64,000 nucleotides of DNA from CAWFQB01 sp965277875 (GCA_965277875.1 CBDIDV010000002.1:2914001-2978000); one strand, 5' to 3'. Positions 17,655 through 27,153 are shown, counted from the first letter of the stretch. The notes: a model not told the origin generated them from the letters alone. Numbers and translations: made by a program.

Positions 17655-19865
17655 TCATGCCCGCGACGCTTTCAAGCCGTCGGGAACCAGGGGCATGGCG
17701 CGTAAGCGCCGGCCTGTGGCGGCGAAGATGGCGTTGCCGACGGCGGGGGCGATGGTGACGATGGGCGTTTCCCCCGCGCCCTGCGAGGGCAGGTCTTTGC
17801 GATCCAGCAGAACCACGTCAATCGGCGGCACGTCCGCGAAACGAGGGACGCGGTACGCGCTGAATTGCCCGTTGAGGATCTTGCCCGCGTCGAAGTGGAT
17901 GGCCTCGAATAACGCGCCGCCCAGGCCCTGCACGACCGCGCCCTCCACCTGATTTTGCAGATGCGTGGGATTGACGACCGCGCCGCACTCGAAAGCGGTC
18001 ACGATGCGCGTCACCTGCACCCTGCCGCTTGCCGCATCTATCTTCACTTCCACGCAGTTCGCCACATAGCTGCCCTTCTCCGTGCCGCAGGCGAGGCCGT
18101 ATCCCCACACAGGCGTGGATACGCACTTGTCCCACCCGAAACGCTCCGCTGCGGCCAGAAGCACGTTTCGGAGCCGCTCATCCTTCAAGTTTTTCAGCCG
18201 GAACGCCAGCGGTTCCATTTTGGCGGCATGGGCCAGATCGTCTATGTGCGACTCGCGGGCAAAGTGGTTGGCGGTCGAGGCTAGGCCGCGATACGAGCCT
18301 TCCCTGAGCGGAGCCTGCGCCCTGTGAAACTGCGTTACGGGATTGGCGACGTCGTAGGGACACTGTATGCCCGACGGCCCGCTGTTGTAGTTGTGCATCT
18401 CCCAGCCGGCAAGCGTTCCGTTCGGGTTCAGGCTGCCGCTGACATCAATCACGCCCGCAGGCCGAAAATACGCCCACGTAAACTCTTCCTCGCGCGTCCA
18501 CACCAGTTTAACGGGCTTGCCCACAACCCGCGCCAGCCGCGCGGCCTCGACAGCCACCTCGCCGGTGTGCTTGCCGCCATACCCCGATCCTGTGTCCGGC
18601 ACAATCACGCGGATTTTGTCTTCGGCAATGTGCAGGGCGGACGCAAGTTCGCCGCGAACGCCAAAGGGCCGCTGCGTACCCGTCCATACGGTCAGCGCAT
18701 CGTCCTTCCACTCGGCAAGCGCGGCGCGGGGTTCGAGCGGCGCATGGGCGATGTATGCGACCGTATACGTGGCCTGTACCTTGTGGCCGGAAGAAGTGGA
18801 AGATCCAGTGAAGCCGATGGGCGCGGATGCCTGCGCCTGACCGGAAACACCGGAGGCATTAGCGGCATCGGATGCGGCGGGGCGTAACTGCGCGTACAGC
18901 GTCCGGACGGACGGCTGCGGCACGATTTGCCATTCCACTTTGAGCGCGGCCAGCGCCCGCGTCGCATCTCTGGGCGACGCCGCTACAACGCCCACAAAAT
19001 CGCCGTCCTGCACGACAGTAACGTTCGGCATCACTTTCGCCGCGCTCGCGTCCAGTGTTTTCAGCGTGGCATGAAAAGCGGCGGGACGCAAAATCTTGCC
19101 GTACAGCATCCCCTCGCGCTTGATGTCGGACGTGTAGCGATGTCGGCCCGTGACGAACGCGCGCCCATCCACTTTGGGAACCGACGTTCCCATCACCTTC
19201 CACTCCGCAGCCGAAGTAAGGGCGATGTCGGGGCGAATCGTCTGCGTGAGTTTCTGCCCTTTAAGCAGTTCGCCATACGATACGGTACGGTTCGGACTAG
19301 CCTGATGTACTTTGCCATCCCCAACGGTTAGGCCCGCGCGGTCGGTCTGCCACTGCGCGGCGGCAAGGTCAATCACCAGTTCGCGGGCGGATGCCGCAGC
19401 CTGGCGAAGTTGGGGAACCATCGAGGGCGTGGTGCGGCTGCCCACCGTGCCGAAGTCGTAGGGAGTGAGGGCAGTATCGGCCATAATGACCTGAATAGCC
19501 GAGACGGGAACGCGCAGTTCTTCGGCAACAGCCTGGGTCAGCGACGTGCGGGCGTTCTGGCCCACCTCCACCTTGCCCGTATACACGGTGACATTGCCCT
19601 GCGCGTCTATGTGCAGCCATGCGCCGATATTCTGGGGCGCGGCGTCCGGGCGGCGGCGTCCTCCCCCGCCCGACTCCTGCGCGTTGGCATCTCCCGCCGC
19701 AACCAGCATCACCAATCCGGCCCCCAACAGGCGGAACAGGTCACGCCGATATAATCCGGCATTGTTGTTCACAGCGTCGTAATCGCCGCCGGTATGTAAG
19801 GCATTTTTCAGCGAAGCGTTTTGTTCCGGGGCGAGCAAATTGAAATTATCAATATCTCGTGTCAT
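17655..19865 (-). CDS. Molybdopterin-binding aldehyde/isoquinoline oxidoreductase, large subunit
   Basis: 736 residues. The ATG at 19865 has SD GGAGG and overlaps the small-subunit stop (ATGA). A twin-arginine motif RRDLFRLLG followed by a hydrophobic stretch (near 46-65) indicates Tat export of the folded, cofactor-loaded protein. Large-subunit features include GYGGKHTGEVAVEAARLARVVGKPVKL and, near the C-terminus, QGAGETP, whose Glu is the catalytic base in this family. It resembles IorB, a large subunit used with a 2Fe-2S small subunit and without a separate FAD subunit. Substrate is unknown. Confidence 0.88.
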   Translation of the reverse strand: MTRDIDNFNLLAPEQNASLKNALHTGGDYDAVNNNAGLYRRDLFRLLGAGLVMLVAAGDANAQESGGGGRRRPDAAPQNIGAWLHIDAQGNVTVYTGKVEVGQNARTSLTQAVAEELRVPVSAIQVIMADTALTPYDFGTVGSRTTPSMVPQLRQAAASARELVIDLAAAQWQTDRAGLTVGDGKVHQASPNRTVSYGELLKGQKLTQTIRPDIALTSAAEWKVMGTSVPKVDGRAFVTGRHRYTSDIKREGMLYGKILRPAAFHATLKTLDASAAKVMPNVTVVQDGDFVGVVAASPRDATRALAALKVEWQIVPQPSVRTLYAQLRPAASDAANASGVSGQAQASAPIGFTGSSTSSGHKVQATYTVAYIAHAPLEPRAALAEWKDDALTVWTGTQRPFGVRGELASALHIAEDKIRVIVPDTGSGYGGKHTGEVAVEAARLARVVGKPVKLVWTREEEFTWAYFRPAGVIDVSGSLNPNGTLAGWEMHNYNSGPSGIQCPYDVANPVTQFHRAQAPLREGSYRGLASTANHFARESHIDDLAHAAKMEPLAFRLKNLKDERLRNVLLAAAERFGWDKCVSTPVWGYGLACGTEKGSYVANCVEVKIDAASGRVQVTRIVTAFECGAVVNPTHLQNQVEGAVVQGLGGALFEAIHFDAGKILNGQFSAYRVPRFADVPPIDVVLLDRKDLPSQGAGETPIVTIAPAVGNAIFAATGRRLRAMPLVPDGLKASRA

Positions 19866-20374
19866 CGTCGCGCCTCCTTCGCCTGTGACTGCAACGAGGA
19901 CGGCGACTGCGCGGCGGCTTTGACGGCGCGCAAAATGCGTCTGTACGTGCCGCAGCGACAGACGTTGCCGTTCATGTGCTGCGTGATCTGCTGCTCCGTT
20001 GGATTGGGCGTTTTGTGCAATAGTCCCACCGCAGACATGATCATGCCCGACGTGCAATAGCCGCATTGCAGCGCGTCCGCGTCCAGAAACGCCTGCTGAA
20101 CGGGGTGCAATTTGCCATCCTTTTCCAATCCCTCGATAGTCTGCACCTGCCGCTTGCCGACCGTGCCGACCGGCGTGATGCACGAGCGGACGGGCTGCCC
20201 GTCCAGGAGGACGGTACACGCGCCGCATTGCCCCTGCCCGCAGCCATAGTGCGTCCCCGTCATGTCCAGGTCGTCGCGCAGCACACTGAGCAGGCTCTGA
20301 TCCGCCTCAGCCTCCACGGTACGCGGCATTCCGTTGATATGAAGTTCCACATTCTTTGCTTGTGGGTTCGGCAT
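19862..20374 (-). CDS. 2Fe-2S small subunit of molybdenum hydroxylase
   Basis: 170 residues. The start at 20374 gives the typical N-terminus NVELHINGMPRTVEAEADQSLLSVLRDDL. The plant-ferredoxin-type cluster motif is CGQGQCGACTVLLDG; the second cluster uses CGYCTSGM and CRCGTY. Electrons pass from the molybdenum site through these clusters to an outside acceptor. It is directly followed by the large subunit with an ATGA overlap. No signal peptide is seen, so it is probably exported with the Tat-tagged large subunit. Confidence 0.93.
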   Translation of the reverse strand: MPNPQAKNVELHINGMPRTVEAEADQSLLSVLRDDLDMTGTHYGCGQGQCGACTVLLDGQPVRSCITPVGTVGKRQVQTIEGLEKDGKLHPVQQAFLDADALQCGYCTSGMIMSAVGLLHKTPNPTEQQITQHMNGNVCRCGTYRRILRAVKAAAQSPSSLQSQAKEARR

Positions 20375-20457
20375 AAAATAGCTCCGTTTGCCTGCAAATG
20401 TCGCAAAGACATTGTTGCTCTTTTGTGTGTTCAGCGTGTTTCGCGGTGTAGGTCTGT

Positions 20458-21918
20458 CTATGTTTGAGGAGTGCGGGGTGGCGAGTCGATAAGTTCGGGG
20501 GGTGGCCTGCGGGCCAGTTTGGGAAAGGCGCACATCAGCACGATTTGCAGCGAGGCGGCAACGGGCGTCGCCAGCAGCATCCCCCAGATGCCGAACACGG
20601 TCGCGCCCGCCATCAATGCGAAGATGCTCACGACCGGGTGCAGGCCCACGGACGCGCCGACGACGCGGGGATACACGATCTGATCGAAGATGATGTTTGC
20701 CATAAACACGCAGCACACGGCCACGAGAACGGCATACCCCAGCGAATGCGCCTTGACGCCCCATAGCAGCACGGAATGCGCGTCCATTAAATACGCTAAT
20801 GTCGCCGCGCACGTAGCCGTCATCAGATTGCCGACATAGGGTATGGCGTAAAACACGCCCGCCATTACGCCCAGCAGCAGCGCGTACTGCACATTCAAGA
20901 CCGTGAACAAGATACCCGCGACGCAGGCATACAGGGCGCAGATTTTCGCCAGGCCGCGCAGATACGCGGTAAACACATCCACGATCTCATGGCTGATCTG
21001 GTCGAGGCGGCCATGCTGCGAGTCGGGAAACAGCGAGATAAGGCGGGCGCGCAGGGTCGGAAAATCGCGCATAAAGAAGAAACTGGAGATGGGGATAATC
21101 ACCAGCCACAGCGCGCGAGCGAGCAGGGCCTCCGCCACGCCGCTCACGCTGCCCAACACGGTCGCGATGCTGGCCTGCACCGGCCCACTTTTGGCGTTAA
21201 GCAGATCGCCCACCTTGCGCTGCCGGATGCCCGCGAAGTTCAACAGGCGCGCATTGTCGTGCATGATCGCGTTGATGTTGGTCTGAATGCTGGCATAGTA
21301 GCGGCTCAGGTTGCCTGTAATGTCTTCGACCTGCCGCACCACCTGGGGAATGACCCAAAAAATCGTGATCGCCAGCAGGCTCAGGGCGAGCATATACAGC
21401 ATCAGAATGGTATACACGCGCGAGCGCCCCCGCCGCTCGTTGTACCGCAGGGTGGGATCGAGCAGCGCAGCCAGGCCGAACGCGATCAGGAAAGGCGGCA
21501 GTATGGCCTGTACGCGCCACAAGAACAGCAAGCCGACCAGAAGTGTAAAGCCGAGCAAGGCGCCGCGCCGCATGTCGCCGCGTGACCAGCCGAATGGAAA
21601 CAGGGAGCGAGGCTGCATCTGCGGCACGGGTACTGTCGGGCCAAGTGGAACGTCGGAAAGGTGAGTGATGTCAAGCGCGATGTCGCCCAACACTTCGTTG
21701 TCCGCGTCAGGCGCTGATTTCCCCGTCGCCGCGCTGTCCCGCCCCGGCCTGTCATAGACAGTAGAATCAGCGAACGCCATAGATGCCGCAGCAACGGCAG
21801 GAGGCGCGGCGACTGCGCGGGACGTTTCCTGCCGCGCCGCCTCGGACGTGCGGCGGGGCCATTCGGAACCGTTCGCCGCGCCCTCTCCAATGATGATCGC
21901 TTCGCCTGCATCGGCCAT
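20458..21918 (-). CDS. AI-2E family (PerM-like) membrane permease
   Basis: 486 residues. The first 110 residues are cytoplasmic-like and polar. Hydrophobic segments then start with GALLGFTLLVGLLFLWRVQAILPPFLIAFGLAALLDP. The family pattern is clear: GVMAGVFYAIPYVGNLMTAT near residue 360 and QIVYPRVVGASVGLHPVVSIFALMAGATVFGIWGMLLATPVAA towards the end. The family exports small solutes or AI-2; specificity cannot be read. Its start lies 4 bases after the YtxH-like gene, so the two are probably co-transcribed. Confidence 0.9.
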   Translation of the reverse strand: MADAGEAIIIGEGAANGSEWPRRTSEAARQETSRAVAAPPAVAAASMAFADSTVYDRPGRDSAATGKSAPDADNEVLGDIALDITHLSDVPLGPTVPVPQMQPRSLFPFGWSRGDMRRGALLGFTLLVGLLFLWRVQAILPPFLIAFGLAALLDPTLRYNERRGRSRVYTILMLYMLALSLLAITIFWVIPQVVRQVEDITGNLSRYYASIQTNINAIMHDNARLLNFAGIRQRKVGDLLNAKSGPVQASIATVLGSVSGVAEALLARALWLVIIPISSFFFMRDFPTLRARLISLFPDSQHGRLDQISHEIVDVFTAYLRGLAKICALYACVAGILFTVLNVQYALLLGVMAGVFYAIPYVGNLMTATCAATLAYLMDAHSVLLWGVKAHSLGYAVLVAVCCVFMANIIFDQIVYPRVVGASVGLHPVVSIFALMAGATVFGIWGMLLATPVAASLQIVLMCAFPKLARRPPPELIDSPPRTPQT

Positions 21919-21922
21919 ACGG

Positions 21923-22213
21923 TTAGCTGACTGCTTCCTCGTTGTCGCCGGTCACATCGCCAAGTTTTTGCGCCATTTGCGCCCGCGTTCGGTCCACGGC
22001 TGTTGTGACCCGGTAACTGAGCGTCTTGCCCATCTCCGTCACTTTGTCGCTCAGGTCGTTGAGGGATTTACCCACATCGCCGCGCGTGTCTTCGCCCGCT
22101 TTGGGCGCGTAAAGCAGGGCGATTGCGGCCCCGACCAGTACGCCGATACCGATGCCCGCCAGTACGCCAAGCGCGATGCTGCGGTCTTCGTCTCCATAGC
22201 TGCCATGATCCAT
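21923..22213 (-). CDS. YtxH-like membrane-anchored small protein
   Basis: 96 residues. One N-terminal membrane segment (IALGVLAGIGIGVLVGAAIALLYAPKAGEDTR) matches the YtxH/gas-vesicle-like signature, including the LYAPKSG-type motif. A helical tail of about 60 residues follows. In Bacillus ytxG and ytxH are neighbours, as here. It is 4 bp upstream of the AI-2E-type permease. Function in this family is not established beyond stress and envelope association. Confidence 0.85.
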   Translation of the reverse strand: MDHGSYGDEDRSIALGVLAGIGIGVLVGAAIALLYAPKAGEDTRGDVGKSLNDLSDKVTEMGKTLSYRVTTAVDRTRAQMAQKLGDVTGDNEEAVS

Positions 22214-22302
22214 GAATGCTCTCCTTTTCGTCTTAATTTGTTCCTGTTGATTTGTTCCTGGTGGTTTATCTCTGCTTCACTTGTTTCTTTTACCCAGTCG
22301 TG

Positions 22303-23052
22303 TCAGTCGGACAAATGCGTATTCTGCTTTTCCTTACCATCGGGAGTGAGCGGCGTCTTGCTTTGTGCAGCAGCGTGTAGATCGTCCTGGAAGCGTCCTG
22401 GCATAGAACTATCCGAGGCAATCAAGGCAAAGGGCGGCGCGGCGGCAAGCGACTGCATTCCGCCCTCAAACTGCACATCCGTTGCGTCCGGGGCAGGCGC
22501 GATTTGCCGGGTCTGGGTTGGGGCATTCGCGCCATTGTCGCCGCGCCGCCCGAACAGGCCGCGCAGACGCGAGGCCACCGCGAACGCGATGTTGAAGCCG
22601 ACACTGCCGGACGGCGGCGCAGAGATTTTGTTCCCGCCATCCGCCTGGCCCGCGTTTTCGCCGCGCCCACCCTTCGCTTTCGCCGCGAACACATTCTGCG
22701 CGATGCTGCCACCGAGCGCGAGCAGACGCTGCGCCGAGGTGAGGCTTTCCGCCCGCCCGGTCATGCGCTGCACGGCCCGCGTGGTCTGCGCCAGGGCGCG
22801 GGTCGTAACCTCGACGTTTTCCAGCGTGGCCCGCGTCATTTGCAGGGTGGGCGCGACCTCTTCGCGCATTACCCTGTCCGTGGACGCGGCGACATCGGCA
22901 AGCTGCTTGAGCGTTTTGTCCGCCTCCTGCCGCGTGGCCTCCAGATTGGCGAGCGTGACCCGCGCACTGCCCAGCACGCTCCACAATCGTATCACGGCCA
23001 CAATGGACACGCACAACAATATGGTCACTAGTATCTGTATCGTCAGCGTCAA
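22303..23052 (-). CDS. DUF948/YtxG-like membrane protein
   Basis: 249 residues. An N-terminal membrane helix (IQILVTILLCVSIVAVIRLW) is followed by a long helical region with regularly spaced hydrophobics (ANLEATRQEADKTLKQLADVAAS), as in DUF948 proteins. The C-terminal half is low-complexity and Gly/Ala-rich. It precedes the YtxH-like gene by 89 bp on the same strand, repeating the Bacillus ytxG-ytxH order. Assignment rests on this layout and the coiled-coil profile. Confidence 0.72.
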   Translation of the reverse strand: MTLTIQILVTILLCVSIVAVIRLWSVLGSARVTLANLEATRQEADKTLKQLADVAASTDRVMREEVAPTLQMTRATLENVEVTTRALAQTTRAVQRMTGRAESLTSAQRLLALGGSIAQNVFAAKAKGGRGENAGQADGGNKISAPPSGSVGFNIAFAVASRLRGLFGRRGDNGANAPTQTRQIAPAPDATDVQFEGGMQSLAAAPPFALIASDSSMPGRFQDDLHAAAQSKTPLTPDGKEKQNTHLSD

Positions 23053-23130
23053 CGGTCTGGCCTCTGTTCTCCCGCCGCACTTTGGCTGTCTTCGTACTTA
23101 CGCGTACCATGCGCCGAGGGATGCGGCCTC

Positions 23131-23694
23131 CTACCCAAACAGGTCGTCTACGGGCATCGTCCACCCCGGCACGGCGGGTTCCGCTTCGGCTGTCTGCCCG
23201 CGCCGAAAGATCGTCGGGTTGGAGGGGTCAGCGGCGGTGTACTTCTTGACAACGTCCTCGCTCTGCAAATCCACATCCCAGACCACGAGCGTACCGGCGG
23301 CAAAATAATCCGCGCGCTTGGCAGCCATCTCCCGCTCCGCTTTCGGCCCATAATCGTTCTCGCTGCGTACCTCAACGGCAAACGCGGGTGCGCCCTCGAA
23401 AAACCTCATTCCGGCGCGCGGCCCCGTAAAATATGCGGCGTCCGGACTGAAGGACTTGCGGTTGGGCAAATTCACGTAAAATCCTACGTTGTCGGGGACA
23501 GCCCGCCCGACTCTCCGCCGCCGCACATACTCATGCAGCGAAACAAATACTTCTCCGCTCGCGTAGCTCGGTTCATCTCCAGTCGGGGACATCAGGACGA
23601 TCTCTCCATTCACAAGTTCGGCTTTTCTGTTGTCGGGAACGCAGTAAAGGTCTTCGATTGTTGCGCGGGGCGGCGGGATCGGCTGCGCTGTCAT
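23131..23694 (-). CDS. Uma2/DUF820 family PD-(D/E)xK nuclease-like protein
   Basis: 187 residues. The ATG at 23694 is 9 bases from SD AGGAG; the GTG two codons earlier is too close to it. Family features are present: ELVNGEIVLMSPTGDEPSY, then SPDAAYF (the D of the nuclease core) and PAFAVEVRSENDYG (E-V-x-S) and WDVD. Uma2 proteins are abundant in cyanobacteria and related environmental phyla and have an endonuclease fold, with no firm role. A second member lies at 30835-31434. Confidence 0.85.
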   Translation of the reverse strand: MTAQPIPPPRATIEDLYCVPDNRKAELVNGEIVLMSPTGDEPSYASGEVFVSLHEYVRRRRVGRAVPDNVGFYVNLPNRKSFSPDAAYFTGPRAGMRFFEGAPAFAVEVRSENDYGPKAEREMAAKRADYFAAGTLVVWDVDLQSEDVVKKYTAADPSNPTIFRRGQTAEAEPAVPGWTMPVDDLFG

Positions 23695-23717
23695 AGTCAC
23701 GAACTCCTTTCTTCCGG

Positions 23718-24188
23718 TTAGACCATCTCTTCCGGCTGAACCGTCGGCAGGCTTGTCTGTTGGTTTGCCTCGGTCTGCGCCGCATCAAGAAAGGGACGGG
23801 CAGCGAGCAGGAACGCGTCTGGCAACAGGTCGGCTACGCGCATCGCGCCCACGCCGTCAATCAGGATCAGGCAGTCGGCATCCAAAAACTCTGCCATCAC
23901 CTGACGACACGCGCCGCACGGCATTCGGCTGCCCGGCGGATCATCGGGCTTGGCCGCGATGCACGACACGGCGAGACGGTGAAAGCGTGTCGCGCCCCGG
24001 GCAATCGCGCTCCACAGGGCCACGCGCTCAGCGCATACGGCCAGCCCGTAACTGGCATTTTCGATATTGACGCCCGTAGTCACACCGATGTTCGACTCGA
24101 CAGCGGCCCCGACAGGAAAATGCGAGTACGGGCAGTACGCCGCCCGCGCCGCCACCCGCGCCCGCTCCAACAATTCATTTTCGTTCAT
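23718..24188 (-). CDS. cdd: Cytidine deaminase
   Basis: 156 residues from the ATG at 24188 (MNENELLERA); the frame extends 26 codons upstream without family similarity. Zinc ligands are in VCAERVAL and PCGACRQ, the three-Cys pattern of tetrameric cytidine deaminases, with the catalytic Glu in CAE. SHFPVGAAVE and GVNIENASYG are also typical. Deaminates cytidine/deoxycytidine to uridine in pyrimidine salvage. The C-terminus is about 20 residues longer than usual. It follows the small Cys protein and zincin genes on the same strand. Confidence 0.93.
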   Translation of the reverse strand: MNENELLERARVAARAAYCPYSHFPVGAAVESNIGVTTGVNIENASYGLAVCAERVALWSAIARGATRFHRLAVSCIAAKPDDPPGSRMPCGACRQVMAEFLDADCLILIDGVGAMRVADLLPDAFLLAARPFLDAAQTEANQQTSLPTVQPEEMV

Positions 24189-24225
24189 AACAGAAACCGA
24201 CACCACATCTTCAAAGACAACGGGT

Positions 24226-24429
24226 TTAACGCAGCGCCTTCGCGCCTTCCACGTCCCACTCTCCAATGCGTATTTTCTCGTTCAGGCAAGCGCCACAGAC
24301 ATTGATCTGTCTGCGTCCCGGCGATGACCAAACAGCGGTGATCGGTTTAGGTGTCAGCGCCTGACACTTGGATGTTCGTATTTCACACTCGTCGATTAGT
24401 ACAACTCCGCTAGGTTCTATTCTCATCAT
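24226..24429 (-). CDS. Small four-cysteine protein of unknown function
   Basis: 67 residues from the first of two adjacent ATGs (24429), with GAGG upstream. It overlaps the 3' end of the zincin gene by 20 bases, which suggests co-translation. Four cysteines occur as C-x6-C near residues 12-19 and CGAC near 46-49, a likely zinc site. No signal peptide. I do not recognise it. Confidence 0.6.
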   Translation of the reverse strand: MMRIEPSGVVLIDECEIRTSKCQALTPKPITAVWSSPGRRQINVCGACLNEKIRIGEWDVEGAKALR

Positions 24430-24868
24430 TTCGCATCCTCTGCTCTTCTGCCAGCCAATCCAGCAGGCGATCCTTTGCATCTTCCACTAAGTCTGCTCTG
24501 TCACGCGAACTCAACGCGGGGGCGAAAGAAGCCCGAATACTTGTTTCCGCCTCGTCCAGCAGACGGCCCTGTCCGGTGTAAGGACGTACATAGCCAGCCT
24601 CAAAACGCTCCATGTGCGCTAATTCATGCGCGAGGCAGGCGAGCATTGACATGCGAGAGTTAGCGCTTGCGGCAAACATACTGGCGAAGGCGTCAGCGCC
24701 CAAGTAGACTACGTTCTTGTCTGCATTGAAGCGCGTTCGTGAGCCGAATAGCGCGGCCTCAGAGACAATCAACGTTCTTGCTTGCTCACCACACAGCACC
24801 TGCCAGGCGCGTTGACATGACGCAATCTGCTGCGCGGTAAGAGCTATCTGATTTCGGCTGCCGAGCAT
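24410..24868 (-). CDS. Zincin-like protein with HExxH motif
   Basis: 152 residues. LACLAHELAHMERFEAGY is a classic HExxH zinc-peptidase helix; LLDEAETSI about 25 residues on supplies a candidate third ligand (Glu). The N-terminal half is helix-rich with no signal peptide, so it is cytoplasmic. The ATG directly follows the mnmA TAG with no gap. It overlaps the 67-residue Cys protein downstream. It does not clearly match ImmA/IrrE. The pair may be a small accessory module. Confidence 0.75.
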   Translation of the reverse strand: MLGSRNQIALTAQQIASCQRAWQVLCGEQARTLIVSEAALFGSRTRFNADKNVVYLGADAFASMFAASANSRMSMLACLAHELAHMERFEAGYVRPYTGQGRLLDEAETSIRASFAPALSSRDRADLVEDAKDRLLDWLAEEQRMRNDENRT

Positions 24869-26032
24869 CTACGCGGACTGCTTTGCAAGCGCGGCAGTTT
24901 GGGGCAGAATGGCGCGCTCGATGGTTCCGCCACCCAGCACGACCTGGCCCGCGTCGTCGCCCTCGCCGCCATAAAAGACAGCGGCCTGACCGGGCGTGAC
25001 GGCACGCTGCGGCACGACGAAGCGCCCTTCGACGGTTCCGGGCGTCTGCCCGATGTTCAGCGTGGCGGGCGCGGGATGACCGTTGTAACGGATTTTGGCC
25101 GCGCACTCCAGGCCCTGCCCCGTGCGCTCGACATGGGCTTCCAGACCGTCAATCGCGCTCCAGTTGCAGTCGTCGGCCACGAAACCGGGCATGAACAGTT
25201 CGTCGTCGCGCCCCACGATGACCGTGTTCGCGTCTGCGTCCAGGGCGACTACGAAGAGAGGGCCGTTATTGCTGGCCGGCAGACGCTTGCGCTGCCCGAT
25301 GGTATAAAACGCGATGCCCAGATGCTCGCCGATGAGTTTGCCGCTCGTGTCAATGATCTTGCCGGGACGCATCACGCCGGGTGACTTTTGGCTGAGAAAC
25401 GATACATACCCCTCTTTGGGTACGAAGCAGATCTCCTGCGAATCGGGCTTGTCGGCCAGCGACAATCCGAGTTCGTGCGCCAGTCGCCGCGTCTCCAGCT
25501 TGCCGCTCAGGTGTCCCAGCGGCATCAGGGTCTTGCTCAGGGACTTTTGCGTGAGCGTAAACAGGGCATACGACTGATCCTTGTCGTTGTCCACGGCCCG
25601 CATCAGTTCGTAACGTCCACTGGTCTCGTTGTAGCGAATGCGGGCGTAGTGTCCCGTGGCGAGATAGTCCGCGCCCAGATCTTCAGCCTGTCTTAGCAGT
25701 TCCTCGAATTTTACACTGCGGTTGCACTCGACGCAGGGGTTGGGGGTGCGCCCCTTGCTGTACTCGCTCACAAACTTGTCTATCACCTTGTCGGCGAAAT
25801 AATCACGGAAGTTCAAGACATAATGCGGTATGCCGATCTTGGCTGCGGCACGGCGCGCATCCTCGACCGCGCCCAGCGAGCAGCACCCACCGTACTTGCC
25901 CTGCTCCGCGTGTTCCTGCCAGATTTGCAGCGTGATGCCCACGACATCATAGCCCTCCTGCTTTAGAAGGGCCGCCGTCACCGCACTATCCACGCCGCCG
26001 CTCATGGCGGCCACAACCATTCCCTTGCTCAT
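24869..26032 (-). CDS. mnmA: tRNA-specific 2-thiouridylase
   Basis: 387 residues from the ATG at 26032. The PP-loop SGGVDSAV binds ATP. The two catalytic cysteines are in NPCVECN and QEICFVP. GGCCSLGAVEDARR and GHYARIRY are MnmA signatures. It inserts sulfur at U34 of tRNA-Lys/Glu/Gln using a persulfide donor. It abuts the zincin gene. A terminator at 26089-26112 separates it from the ribonuclease Z gene upstream. Confidence 0.96.
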   Translation of the reverse strand: MSKGMVVAAMSGGVDSAVTAALLKQEGYDVVGITLQIWQEHAEQGKYGGCCSLGAVEDARRAAAKIGIPHYVLNFRDYFADKVIDKFVSEYSKGRTPNPCVECNRSVKFEELLRQAEDLGADYLATGHYARIRYNETSGRYELMRAVDNDKDQSYALFTLTQKSLSKTLMPLGHLSGKLETRRLAHELGLSLADKPDSQEICFVPKEGYVSFLSQKSPGVMRPGKIIDTSGKLIGEHLGIAFYTIGQRKRLPASNNGPLFVVALDADANTVIVGRDDELFMPGFVADDCNWSAIDGLEAHVERTGQGLECAAKIRYNGHPAPATLNIGQTPGTVEGRFVVPQRAVTPGQAAVFYGGEGDDAGQVVLGGGTIERAILPQTAALAKQSA

Positions 26033-26088
26033 CTGTATCCCACTCGCTTCTAAAATCACTCGCTGTTCATTCAGCGCGTTCTCAAATC

Positions 26089-26112
26089 AAAAGGAGAGGC
26101 ATGTTCCTCTCC
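26089..26112 (-). terminator. Terminator of the ribonuclease Z gene
   Basis: Minus-strand stem GGAGAGG/CCTCTCC with a 6-base loop, followed by TTTTGA. Confidence 0.75.
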
Positions 26113-26196
26113 TCTGTTACGTTTGTTACGTTCGCCCGTATAACTCTGTTTCGCCTGCTTATTGTCCCACATTCAAGCGCATCCAGGAAGGGGTGT

Positions 26197-27153
26197 TCAA
26201 CTGCTGCCGTCGCAGCGCGGCACTTCATACGTCAGAAAGTCGTGCGCCAGGATCGTGTTGGGGAAAATGGCGCGGGCCTCGGCGAGCAGGCCGTCCAAAA
26301 AGGGGCCGACTTCGTAACGCGCGCTGAAGTGGGTCAGAATAAGCAGATTAGCGTTCGCGTGCAGCGCGGTCTCAGCAGCCATCACTGCCGTGGAATGCCT
26401 GGAGCGCACGGCCTGCGCCAATTCCTCGTGCAAAAACGTCGCCTCGTGAATCAGCACATCCGCGCCTTGCGCCAGTTGCACGGCATTGGGCGTGTAGATG
26501 GTGTCGCCGCAATACGCGATTTTGCGCCCCCGGATGGTCGGCCCGATCAGGTCTGCGCCGTTTATCATGCGCCCATCGTCGAGCGTGACCGTTTCGCCCC
26601 GCTTCAAGCGCCCATAGACCGGGCCGGCGGGAATGTCCATGTCGCGCGCCCGCTCTACATCGAAATGCCCGACCTGGTCTTTTTCCACGACCGCATACCC
26701 ATACGCTTCGACGCGATGTGCCATCGGCGCGCATTCCACCCTGTACCCCGCGTCCTCGTATACAGTCTGCACTGCGCCGTTTTTATCGGCCCGCACGGTC
26801 TTGACGGCGAGCGGAAAGGCAAGATGCGACTGGCTGATTTCCAGGGCGCAGCGCGTGTACTCGTCCAGACCCTGCGGCCCGTACAGCGTGACCGGCAGCG
26901 TGCCGCCGTTCTGCATCGAGCGGCTGGCGAGCAGGCCCGGCAGACCGAACAGATGATCGCCGTGCAGGTGCGAAAAGAACATGCGTTCCAGTTGGCTCAG
27001 GCGCAGCGACGAGCGCAGAATCTGGTGCTGCGTGGCCTCGCCACAGTCGAACAGCCACAGCCGCGCCGCCTGCGGCAGTTGCAGGGCGATACTCGTGACA
27101 TTGCGCGCCCGACTTGGACTGCCCGCCCCGGTTCCTAAAAACGTGATCTTCAT
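26197..27153 (-). CDS. rnz: Ribonuclease Z
   Basis: 318 residues, normal for bacterial short RNase Z. The beta-lactamase-fold motif FFSHLHGDHLFGLPGLL (HxHxDH) near residue 62 is characteristic, as are LGTGAGSPSRARN at the start and, later, IAYCGDTIYTPN, HEATF and LTHFSARY. It matures tRNA 3' ends by endonucleolytic cleavage. Placed upstream of mnmA, another tRNA gene, with its own terminator between them. Confidence 0.94.
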   Translation of the reverse strand: MKITFLGTGAGSPSRARNVTSIALQLPQAARLWLFDCGEATQHQILRSSLRLSQLERMFFSHLHGDHLFGLPGLLASRSMQNGGTLPVTLYGPQGLDEYTRCALEISQSHLAFPLAVKTVRADKNGAVQTVYEDAGYRVECAPMAHRVEAYGYAVVEKDQVGHFDVERARDMDIPAGPVYGRLKRGETVTLDDGRMINGADLIGPTIRGRKIAYCGDTIYTPNAVQLAQGADVLIHEATFLHEELAQAVRSRHSTAVMAAETALHANANLLILTHFSARYEVGPFLDGLLAEARAIFPNTILAHDFLTYEVPRCDGSS

